Below are positions 43,558 to 50,631 of a stretch of DNA of 61,793 nt, piece by piece; positions within the stretch are counted from its first letter, which is position 1; each line of letters begins with the position of its first letter. The position numbers and the translations under genes are program-made. This stretch comes from Frankiales bacterium. Lineage in GTDB: Bacteria; Actinomycetota; Actinomycetes; JAFAQI01. The stretch lies in contig JAICXQ010000007.1 in assembly GCA_025980325.1 (NCBI GenBank), forward strand, positions 1 through 61,793, written 5' to 3'. The notes below the pieces were generated by a model. The model was not told the origin of the DNA. It saw only the letters and a program-made list of their open reading frames with translations, and ran no database searches.

Positions 43558-44223
43558 ATGGTCAGCATCGAGCCGCGGACCGGGCGGGGCGAGCCCGCGA
43601 TAACCACCTGGGTTGTCCGGTCAGCCGCCGCATTCGCCGACCAAGTGGCGTCCGCCGTCATCGACGTCCGCGGCCGTTCTGCAGTGATCGGTATCGACGG
43701 CAGAAGCGGCGCGGGCAAGACGACGCTCGCGAACCTGCTGCGCGATCACTTGACGTCGGCGCAGATCGTCCACACCGACGACATCGCGTGGTACCAGTCG
43801 ATGTTCGGATGGGACCGGCTGCTCGCCGAGAACGTGTTGGGTCCCCTTCGCCAGGGTGTGTCGGTCGATTACCGGCCGACCGCTTGGGAAGAGCGAGGGC
43901 GCGTCGGGGCCGTCGTCGCCGATGCGGAGGCCCGCTACACGATCGTCGAAGGGTGCGGCGCGATCCGACGCAGTCTCACACCACATCTGGACGTGAGCAT
44001 CTGGGTCCAGTCCGACCACGACGAAGCGCAGCGACGCGGCATCCATCGAGATGGTGGTACGGAAGCTGCCGCGGCCTTCTGGCGAGAGTGGGCGGAGCAA
44101 GAGATCCCGTTCTTCCTCGCCGATCGTCCCTGGCAACGAGCGGACATCATGGTCTGCGGCACACCACCGGCACACCTACCGCGCGACCACGTGCTGGTCC
44201 ACGCACCCGCGGGCCGGCCATAG
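43558..44223 (+). CDS. P-loop nucleoside/small-molecule kinase (uridine-kinase-like)
   Basis: A 221-residue ATP-binding protein. The Walker A motif GIDGRSGAGKTTLANLLR begins near residue 46, followed by VHTDDIAWYQSMFGWDRL, typical of the uridine kinase-like family, and YTIVEGCGAIRRSLTPHLDV. The lid-like DHDEAQRRGIHRD carries basic residues. ATG 43558 follows TACGGT by 7 nt. The stop TAG is followed by a degenerate array site. The substrate is unknown; it sits next to an aminoglycoside-phosphotransferase-like gene. Confidence 0.75.
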   Translation: MVSIEPRTGRGEPAITTWVVRSAAAFADQVASAVIDVRGRSAVIGIDGRSGAGKTTLANLLRDHLTSAQIVHTDDIAWYQSMFGWDRLLAENVLGPLRQGVSVDYRPTAWEERGRVGAVVADAEARYTIVEGCGAIRRSLTPHLDVSIWVQSDHDEAQRRGIHRDGGTEAAAAFWREWAEQEIPFFLADRPWQRADIMVCGTPPAHLPRDHVLVHAPAGRP

Positions 44224-44231
44224 ATGCCGCC
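44220..44231 (+). repeat. Degenerate array site
   Basis: ATAGATGCCGCC at the stop of the kinase gene; two bases off ATAGGTGCCGCT. It suggests the array once extended further right. Confidence 0.4.
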
Positions 44232-44363
44232 TCCGCCGCCCGCCGGCGACCGCCGCGGAACGAAAGCCCGGCACTCTGCCCACAACTATCGGGAGGTCCC
44301 GATTCATCGCGCGAGTCGCCGCGTGTCCGAGCACGTCGTTCAACCCTGTTCGCCGTCGCCGCG

Positions 44364-45116
44364 ATGATTGCTCACGTGGAGGAAGTCCAGGTCGTCGTGG
44401 CCCATCGGGACCGCGCGACCCTGCGCGTCGGCGACGTGTTCTTGAAGATCGACACTGATCAGGCGCGCGCCGATGCCGAAGTCGACGCGATGACCATGGC
44501 TCCGGTCCCGACGCCAGCCATCTTGTGGAGACGGCCGCCGGTGCTGGCGCTGGCCGCAGTTCCGGGTCAGGCCCTCGGCCGGCTGGAGCAGCCGTCGGCC
44601 GCGTCGACCGCCGCGTGGGCGGCGGCCGGGGAGGTGATCCGCAGGCTTCACGACGCGCCCTTACCGCCACGACGCGGCCCCAGCATTGACGACCTTGCGT
44701 CGCGGCTGGCCCAGGAGTGCGACTGGCTCGACGCCAACAAGATCCTGCCCAGTGACGTGCTCAGACGACATCGACAACTGGCTGAAACCGCGCTCCGTCC
44801 GTGGACGCCGGCATTCATCCACGGCGATCTGCAGATCACCCACGTCTTCGTCGACGGTTCCGAGATCACCGGCATCGTCGACTGGTCGGAGGCGGGACAG
44901 GGCGATGCGCTGTACGACCTCGCGACGCTCACTCTCGCGCACGAGGAGCATCTCGACGCCGTCATCGCGGGTTACGGCGTTGATGTAGATCGAGACCTGA
45001 TCCGCGCGTGGTGGTCATTTCGCAGCCTGGTAGCGATCAGATGGCTCGCCGAGAACGGCTACGGGTCACCGGAAACGTTCCCCGAGGTCGACGTGCTGCT
45101 GCGAACTGCACCCTGA
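44364..45116 (+). CDS. Aminoglycoside phosphotransferase family protein
   Basis: A 250-residue kinase-fold protein. The N-lobe strand has RVGDVFLKIDTD with the ATP-contacting Lys. AAGEVIRRLHDA is the linker helix. FIHGDLQITHVFVDG is the catalytic loop (HGD) and ITGIVDWSEAGQGDALYDLA the metal-binding Asp region. It is a small-molecule phosphotransferase; antibiotic resistance cannot be claimed. ATG 44364 is given, but GATGAT lies 7 nt before GTG 44376, so a leaderless start there is equally likely. Confidence 0.8.
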   Translation: MIAHVEEVQVVVAHRDRATLRVGDVFLKIDTDQARADAEVDAMTMAPVPTPAILWRRPPVLALAAVPGQALGRLEQPSAASTAAWAAAGEVIRRLHDAPLPPRRGPSIDDLASRLAQECDWLDANKILPSDVLRRHRQLAETALRPWTPAFIHGDLQITHVFVDGSEITGIVDWSEAGQGDALYDLATLTLAHEEHLDAVIAGYGVDVDRDLIRAWWSFRSLVAIRWLAENGYGSPETFPEVDVLLRTAP

Positions 45117-45164
45117 GACGGCGGCCGGACGACGACGCCGGATGCGTCGCCCACCCGTGCACGC

Positions 45165-45473
45165 CTAGTCCGCTGAGCTAGCCACCGGAGACGGTCGGTC
45201 TGCCGCATCTCGCCGCAACCGCTCGCGCCGCCGTACAACGACGCGAATAAAGAGCGCGGCTCCGATGCCGCCGAGAAGACCGCTGATTTCGTCGCCGAGC
45301 CCCCAACCGTCGAACCCGACGGCGGTCCGGACGAAGCCCCACGCGCCCACGAGGACGGCCAGCCCGGCCGTCCTTGGCCATGTCGCGGTCACCCACACTA
45401 ACCATCTCGGAGTCGGCGGTCCGTCGATCTCGCGTTGGTCGGCCCACTCGTTCAGCCGTCCACGCACTCCCAT
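45165..45473 (-). CDS. Small membrane protein (array region)
   Basis: A 102-residue protein with two hydrophobic segments (TAGLAVLVGAWGFVRTAVGF and GDEISGLLGGIGAALFIRVV) and a very basic tail (VVRRRERLRRDAADR). ATG 45473 lies 7 nt after GATGAT, again a leaderless-type start; ATG 45488 is upstream in frame. No family is recognised. Confidence 0.5.
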   Translation of the reverse strand: MGVRGRLNEWADQREIDGPPTPRWLVWVTATWPRTAGLAVLVGAWGFVRTAVGFDGWGLGDEISGLLGGIGAALFIRVVVRRRERLRRDAADRPSPVASSAD

Positions 45474-45521
45474 GGTCACCATCATCACGCAGGCCCGGCA
45501 AAGCCAGGGCCAGGTCCGAAT

Positions 45522-45537
45522 GGAAGTGCCCGTTACC
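45522..45537 (+). repeat. Degenerate array site with one extra C
   Basis: GGAAGTGCCCGTTACC resembles AAGTGCCGTTACC with one inserted C. It lies 49 nt beyond the start of the preceding minus-strand gene. Confidence 0.45.
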
Positions 45538-45763
45538 GCTCACGGCGACGGAGGTCGCCGCAGACAGTGGCGACGAGGTGCGCTCCGAGCCGCCGACTAG
45601 GTTCGCAAGGCGGCGGCGCGCAGGGCCAACGGTTACGTCGGTTCTCCACCTCGGCTACGGCAGCCCGTGCGGGAAGCGGAAAAGATGTCGACGCGGGCAG
45701 GTGGTGCGTCCTCGGGCACGAACTCCTTGCCGTCGACCGGAGTCCGACGAGTGGAGGTATGCC

Positions 45764-45961
45764 GTGCATCGTATTGCTGCGTTTGCGTTGGTAGCGGCGG
45801 TTACCGGGAGCGCGCTTGTCGGCGCCGCCGGCCCGTCGGTCGCCGCGGCCCGGGCACCTCAGGTCGCGCCAACGGTGAGTACCGTCCCGAACCCGCTGCA
45901 AGAGGTGAACGCGCTCATCTGCCTGCTGTTCGGCAACTCGGTGCTCTGCGGAATCGTCTGA
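45764..45961 (+). CDS. Small secreted protein
   Basis: A 65-residue protein with a signal peptide (RIAAFALVAAVTGSALVGAA, cleavage probably after AAA) and a mature part of about 37 residues ending NALICLLFGNSVLCGIV. Its two Cys could form a disulfide in a hydrophobic hairpin. GTG 45764 has GGAGG at 45753-45757 with 6-nt spacing, so unlike the array genes it has a normal ribosome site. A surface-active or structural secreted peptide is possible. Confidence 0.6.
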   Translation: MHRIAAFALVAAVTGSALVGAAGPSVAAARAPQVAPTVSTVPNPLQEVNALICLLFGNSVLCGIV

Positions 45962-46000
45962 CACCACCGCCGCATCAGAGGCTGCCGGCCTCAGTTGTCG

Positions 46001-46132
46001 CTCGGCTGCACAGTGCGCTGGAACGACGCGGCGAACAATTGGTACTGCCCGTGCCACGGCTCCCGGTTCGACCACACCGGCCAAGTCCTGCACGGGCCGG
46101 CGGTCGACCTGCTCGAGCCGCACCGGGAATAA
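46001..46132 (+). pseudogene. 3' remnant of a Rieske [2Fe-2S] domain protein
   Basis: The frame ending at TAA 46132 reads [20 protein letters not shown] then [29 protein letters not shown] is the second Rieske cluster motif. The first motif (CxH) has been lost: only LSLGC remains where CTHLGC is expected. It is the last 43 or so codons of a Rieske oxidoreductase or cytochrome-type protein with no start of its own. The stop is followed by GTGGCCGG, a weak match to the array core. Confidence 0.65.
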
Positions 46133-46479
46133 GTGGCCGGCACCGCGAGGGCAGCAAAAAACGCGGTGACGACTCGGGGGGTGAGATGGCCGCTATCGCC
46201 GTCGACGGCTGTGGCGAATGCAAACTCGGGTGGCGATCTCGCACGTCGCGTGTGCCATGCGCCGCCCTTCCCCCTTCGCCGCCCTCATTGCGTCGACGGC
46301 ACTCAGCCGGCCCGCGGCCGCGGCGGGTGCCTGCATGAGGGCAATGGCGGCACCGGACACACCCTGAACCACGCAGCACCGAGCCGAGAATGGACACCGT
46401 TGCGCGCACGTCTTGATGTGTTGCGTCCGCATGGTACGGGGGTAAGAACTGCGTGTCCGCGAGCACGGGGAGCGTCATC
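46133..46479. other. Stretch without a recognisable gene
   Basis: I see no convincing coding frame, RNA or repeat in these 347 nt. Frames are open on both strands, but their predicted proteins are Arg/Pro/Ala-rich shadows without motifs. It lies between the Rieske remnant and the next membrane protein and is probably decayed sequence. Confidence 0.5.
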
Positions 46480-46950
46480 ATGACGATGATCGACACGCAG
46501 CAACGGCGCGACTATTACAAGCAGACGAACGGCATGGCGCGTGCCCTCGGGACGACGCACCCCGTCGCGGTGTTCGTGCCCTTCGTCGCACTGTTCTTCG
46601 CGGGAGCCGTCGTCTGCGGAATACTCACTTACTGGTGGACCGCCCTCCCAATCGCGGCGTTCGGCAGCCTCTACCTGCTACCCCTTCGGTGGAACCTCCG
46701 CCACCGCGCCGATGCCGAGAAGGCTGTGCGGTTGCGCCGCCGCGCCGTTTACGCCGGTTTCCGCGCCCACCCCGTGCGCGCAGTCGCGATCGTCACGATC
46801 TTCGCGTTCGGATACGCGGCCCTTCGTTCGGCAGGCGACCATACTGCCCGCGGCTGGTGGATCCTGGTATGGGGCGGCGCGGCCGCGCTGGTTGCGCTAG
46901 TGCTCGGCCTGTGGGAAGTACGCCGCGCACGTCGCTCCCGCGACACATAG
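46480..46950 (+). CDS. Membrane protein with four spans
   Basis: A 156-residue protein. After a soluble start (MTMIDTQQRRDYYKQTNGMA) come spans at about 28-48 (AVFVPFVALFFAGAVVCGIL), 51-70, 98-115 (AVAIVTIFAFGYAALRS) and 125-145. The loop RWNLRHRADAEKAVRLRRRA and the C-terminus are basic, so both ends are probably cytoplasmic. ATG 46480 has GGGGAG 8 nt upstream. It is the last gene of the island before the eCIS baseplate operon. No family is recognised. Confidence 0.6.
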   Translation: MTMIDTQQRRDYYKQTNGMARALGTTHPVAVFVPFVALFFAGAVVCGILTYWWTALPIAAFGSLYLLPLRWNLRHRADAEKAVRLRRRAVYAGFRAHPVRAVAIVTIFAFGYAALRSAGDHTARGWWILVWGGAAALVALVLGLWEVRRARRSRDT

Positions 46951-47014
46951 CCCGTCGCCCGAAGGATTCGTGTCCTTCGCGCGGATGAGACAGCCGCTCT
47001 CGGTGAGCGGGCGG

Positions 47015-47647
47015 CTAGTTCGCGACCCAGATCAGCAGGATTGCCAGCGCCGCTACGGCGAGTACGCCGGCCACGATGTACGGCCACCACGACCGCTCGG
47101 GCTCGGGCTCCGGCTCTGGTTCGGGCTCCGGCTCGAAGACCAGCACCGGCGCCTCGACGATCGCGACCGGCCGCAGCTCCGCGCTGCACCGCACGCACAA
47201 CTCCCCCGTCGCCGGGTTCGGTTCGTCGCACTCGGGACACAGCAGCGAGGCCAGCGCCTCGCGACCCGCCGTACCGGGCAGCCGTCGCAACGCACCGGGA
47301 GCAGGCCCGTCCGCCGACATCGGCACGACCCGGTCCTTCGACCAGAACAACGGGAAATCGCAGGCGCCGCAGAACGCAGCCGCGTCACGCCGCGCGTAGT
47401 CGACCGCCCCGATCGTCCCGCAACTCGGGCACGTCGCGGTCACCAGTTTCGCCTCGGCCGGCGGCTCGGCGACGGCCGGCGCCGGCGCGACCTCGGAAGC
47501 AACGCCACCGGACGCCGCGGCCTCGACGGCCGCGCGCGGGTCGAACTCGACGATCTCCTCGGCCGACAGTTCCTGCTCGGCCGGCGCGGACTTCGGTTCC
47601 GGCAAGTCAGGGACGACCATGGTGGAGTCTCCGGTTTGTTCGGTCAT
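47015..47647 (-). CDS. Tail-anchored double zinc-ribbon protein of the eCIS operon
   Basis: A 210-residue protein. An acidic, Ala/Glu/Pro-rich amino terminus (1-68) is followed by zinc-binding pairs CPSC (about 74-77) with CGAC, and CPEC with CVRC. An EPEPEPEPEPE stretch precedes a single C-terminal span (YIVAGVLAVAALAILLIWVA). Only two residues lie beyond the span, so it is tail-anchored with the zinc part in the cytoplasm. ATG 47647 overlaps the stop of tail protein I. It closes the baseplate operon and could tether particles to the membrane (inference). Confidence 0.7.
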   Translation of the reverse strand: MTEQTGDSTMVVPDLPEPKSAPAEQELSAEEIVEFDPRAAVEAAASGGVASEVAPAPAVAEPPAEAKLVTATCPSCGTIGAVDYARRDAAAFCGACDFPLFWSKDRVVPMSADGPAPGALRRLPGTAGREALASLLCPECDEPNPATGELCVRCSAELRPVAIVEAPVLVFEPEPEPEPEPEPERSWWPYIVAGVLAVAALAILLIWVAN

Positions 47648-48234
47648 GGCTGCGCCGTCCCCTCGAGTGCGACCCGCTGGCCCGCTGCGCCCGTCGCGGT
47701 GAGGTCGATGTCGACCGCCATCTTCGGCCAGATCTTGTGCGAGCCGGCCCACACTTCCAATGCGACGTACGCCGGCACCTCGTCGCGCACGATGCGGACG
47801 AAGTCCTCGTGCGTCAGCCAACCGGTCGACAGCACATGGATGCGCACCCACGCAGGGTCGGCCGGGCCTTCGCCCTCCGCGTGCACGCCGCCGCCTTCGG
47901 CGATGTGCGCCGGTGCGCCGCTGATGAGCTCGAGCAACTGGCGCAACCCGCGTGCGGTGCCGCGCCACGCGAGCATCTCGCCGGCCGCCTTGACCAGCCG
48001 GCGTTGCGTCGTCGACGGCAGCGACGGGTCGATGCCGGTCGCGCCGATCCACGAGCCGAGCCACCGCACCATCGGTTCCGGCGCGACCGTCAGATCGAGA
48101 ACGTTGCCGATGTTGTCCGCACCGTCGACGAGCGACGTCGCCATCTCCTGGAAGATGCCGACGAAGCGGCAGAAGAAGTCGTCGTCCATCATGCCGATCG
48201 GCAGCTGCGCGAGCAGCCAGTCGTCGCGTCTCAT
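47644..48234 (-). CDS. Phage tail protein I-like baseplate component
   Basis: A 196-residue protein with the tail-protein-I pattern: LLAQLPIGMMDDDFFCRFVG, LDLTVAPEPMVRWLGSWIGA, LPSTTQRRLVKAAGEMLAWR and GTARGLRQLLELISG. In P2-like tails this protein helps form the baseplate wedge with gpJ, its gene neighbour here. The ATG overlaps the stop of the J-like gene. In eCIS particles it would sit between baseplate and fibre attachment sites. Confidence 0.88.
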   Translation of the reverse strand: MRRDDWLLAQLPIGMMDDDFFCRFVGIFQEMATSLVDGADNIGNVLDLTVAPEPMVRWLGSWIGATGIDPSLPSTTQRRLVKAAGEMLAWRGTARGLRQLLELISGAPAHIAEGGGVHAEGEGPADPAWVRIHVLSTGWLTHEDFVRIVRDEVPAYVALEVWAGSHKIWPKMAVDIDLTATGAAGQRVALEGTAQP

Positions 48235-50177
48235 CGCACGACCACCTGATGATCCGCGGACAGGAACAACGAGTGCGCGTCGAGCTGGATGACGTCCTTC
48301 GCCGCGCCGAGCCGCCGACGCGTGCGCAGGTCGTACTCGAACAGCAGCACCTCGTCGACCCGGTCGACGCCCTCGATCGACTCGAGCAGCTGCGACAGCG
48401 TCGCCGTGTTGAGGTCGGCGTCGAACGGCCAGCCCTCGCCGTCCGGGCCACCGGTCAACGGGTTGAGGTAGCGGGCGAGCGCGTCGATCGTGCGCTGGCG
48501 TACCAACGTCGCCGGCCGTCCCGGAGCAGCACGCAGCAACGCCGCGACACTGATGCCCTGGTAGTACGGCGTGCCGACCTCGACCGCCGAACCGATCAGG
48601 CGGCGCTCGTCGAGATGTGCCTGGATCTGGCGCAGCAGCGGTTCGGACAACGCATAGTCGTCGAGCTTGTGTACCTCGGGCGCGGTCCGCACGTTCGGTA
48701 CGACGAGCACGCGCACCGGTCCGCCGCGCTGCGACGCCGCGAGGCAACGAGCGCGCGCGACCTCCGTCGAAGCTTCGCGGGTCAGCCGCTCGAAGTCGCC
48801 GGCCGTCACCGCACGCTGCCCGCTGCGGATCGTCATCGGGCCGCGCAGCTTCGCGTCGTCGACCGTTTCCGCGTCGACGCCGCCGGTCGCCGGCCGCAGG
48901 TTCGCCACCCGCTCGATGAACGGGATCGTCGTACCGAGAATGGTGAGCGTTCCGGCGCCGACGTTTCCGTCCGCACCGCCACCGTGCCGGTACGACGTCA
49001 TCAGGATCTCGGCGCCGTCGCGCGGCACCGCGCCGCGCTGCACGACGGTCCCGTCGGCGTAGCGAACCCGCGGCCCGAACGTCACGATGCCGGTCGAGCT
49101 GTCGAGCACGAAGTGCTGGTCGCGCGATCCGGACTCGGTGAAGTCGGCGACCTCGGTCCAGTCGGCGGCGCCGTCGAGGTCGATCACGCGGACGGTCTCG
49201 CCCGGCCGCCGCGGCAGCACCGGCGAGTGCGCGACGGTGAACGACTGCCCGGGCCGGCCGTCGCTGCGGCCGATGCTCTCCTGCGCGACGGTCATCGCAT
49301 GCTCGGCCGACGCGGTCCCGCCGATCGCCACGACGTTCACGGAACGAAGCTGCGGCGAGGTCTGGTACGTGGGCTGCCCGCTCGCCGGCGCCAGCAGCCG
49401 GCAGCGCAGCCAGTAGCCGCGGGTGCCACCCAGGGTCAGCGGCTCGTGCGCGAGCGGTACCAGCAGCGTCAGGATGCCCTGCCGGTTGAGGCCACCGGTC
49501 GAGTCTTCGTAGACGTTGCAACGGATCCATGCCTCGCCCGACCACACTTCCCACGCGAGCGGCGGGTTGCGCGGGTCGACGCCGATGCCTTGGGCCGACG
49601 CCTGCACCGAGATGCGCAGCATGTATCCGGCGACGCTGTCGGTGAAGCCCAGGTAGAGCGCGTCGCCCGGCGTGACCGGGTCGGACGGGAAGCACGTGAC
49701 CGAGCCGCCCTCGTAGCGCAGCTCGTCGGTCACCGGCAGGAACTGCTCCGAGCCGGCCCGCTCGGTGACGGCCGCTTCGAGCACCGGCGGTGCAACCGTG
49801 AGCTGACGGGTCGTCGTGAACACGATCGCGTGCCGGTCGACTTCGCCCGGGGTGCTGACCTGCGTGCCGGCCGGCACCGTCACCGGCTGCTCGAGCGCGG
49901 ACGACAGCCAGAACGTGAGGTCGGCGCGCGCGACCGACGGCGGGAACGGCTCGATGCCGACGAGGTTGAGGAAGTGGACGAACAACCGGTCCGGCACCTG
50001 GTTGAGCCGGAACAGGATCATCTCGCTCATCCACGCGAACAACTCGATCAGCGCGACGCCGGGATCGGAGAGGTTGTGGTTGGTCCACTCCGGGCAGTAG
50101 CGCGGGATCAGCCGCTTGGCTTCGTCGACGAGATCCTGGAACTTACGGTCGTCGAGATTGGGCGCGGGCAGCACCAT
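48231..50177 (-). CDS. Baseplate J/gp6-like protein
   Basis: A 648-residue baseplate wedge protein. The amino terminus KFQDLVDEAKRLIPRYCPEW then NLSDPGVALIELFAWMSEMI is typical of the eCIS Afp11/12-type wedge. The centre has FGPRVRYADGTVVQRGAVPR and SYRHGGGADGNVGAGTL, and the baseplate-J core has AVTAGDFERLTREASTEVAR. The end is YDLRTRRRLGAAKDVIQLDA. It should form the hexameric ring around the spike. One nucleotide separates it from the upstream gp25 gene. Confidence 0.9.
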   Translation of the reverse strand: MVLPAPNLDDRKFQDLVDEAKRLIPRYCPEWTNHNLSDPGVALIELFAWMSEMILFRLNQVPDRLFVHFLNLVGIEPFPPSVARADLTFWLSSALEQPVTVPAGTQVSTPGEVDRHAIVFTTTRQLTVAPPVLEAAVTERAGSEQFLPVTDELRYEGGSVTCFPSDPVTPGDALYLGFTDSVAGYMLRISVQASAQGIGVDPRNPPLAWEVWSGEAWIRCNVYEDSTGGLNRQGILTLLVPLAHEPLTLGGTRGYWLRCRLLAPASGQPTYQTSPQLRSVNVVAIGGTASAEHAMTVAQESIGRSDGRPGQSFTVAHSPVLPRRPGETVRVIDLDGAADWTEVADFTESGSRDQHFVLDSSTGIVTFGPRVRYADGTVVQRGAVPRDGAEILMTSYRHGGGADGNVGAGTLTILGTTIPFIERVANLRPATGGVDAETVDDAKLRGPMTIRSGQRAVTAGDFERLTREASTEVARARCLAASQRGGPVRVLVVPNVRTAPEVHKLDDYALSEPLLRQIQAHLDERRLIGSAVEVGTPYYQGISVAALLRAAPGRPATLVRQRTIDALARYLNPLTGGPDGEGWPFDADLNTATLSQLLESIEGVDRVDEVLLFEYDLRTRRRLGAAKDVIQLDAHSLFLSADHQVVVR

Positions 50178-50178
50178 C

Positions 50179-50631
50179 TCAGTCCTCCTCGCGCGGGATC
50201 ACGTAGAACGGGTACACCAGGTTGCGTTTGTCGTTGGTGCTCTTGATGACGTAGCGGACGCCGATGTGCACGAGCGCGTGGTCGTTATCGTCCTGGCGCA
50301 CCTCGACGTCTTCGACCGTGACCCGCGGCTCCCATTGCGCGAGCGCATCGCGGACGGCTTGTGCCATCTGGCCCATGAGGTTGGCGGTGACCGGCTCGAA
50401 GAGCAGATCCCATACCTTGCAACCGAATTCCGGCCGCATCACCCGCTCGCCGGGCGCGGTCGCGATGACCACGCGGATCGAGCGATCGAGATCCGCCGGG
50501 CCTTCGGTCATCCGCAGCGCGCCGGTGTGGTCGACACCCATCGGCCAGCCGATGCCGCGACCGATGAAGGACACGTCGGGAACTCGCTGCGAGTCGAGGC
50601 TCGCGGCGGACAGGGGCGTCGGCTCGGCCAT
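50179..50631 (-). CDS. gp25-like baseplate protein
   Basis: A 150-residue member of the gp25/lysozyme-like baseplate family (Afp9/Pvc9). Marks are GRGIGWPMGVDHTGALRMTE, DLDRSIRVVIATAPGERVMR then PEFGCKVWDLLFEP, where the RPEFG motif initiates the sheath in T4-type machines. No lysozyme catalytic residues are present. The ATG overlaps the stop of the spike gene (ATGA). Confidence 0.92.
   Translation of the reverse strand: MAEPTPLSAASLDSQRVPDVSFIGRGIGWPMGVDHTGALRMTEGPADLDRSIRVVIATAPGERVMRPEFGCKVWDLLFEPVTANLMGQMAQAVRDALAQWEPRVTVEDVEVRQDDNDHALVHIGVRYVIKSTNDKRNLVYPFYVIPREED

Noticed and set aside
45667-46338. Plus-strand frame of 223 residues across the small secreted gene and the Rieske remnant
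   Set aside because: Composition is Arg/Pro-rich without motifs and it conflicts with two better-supported frames.
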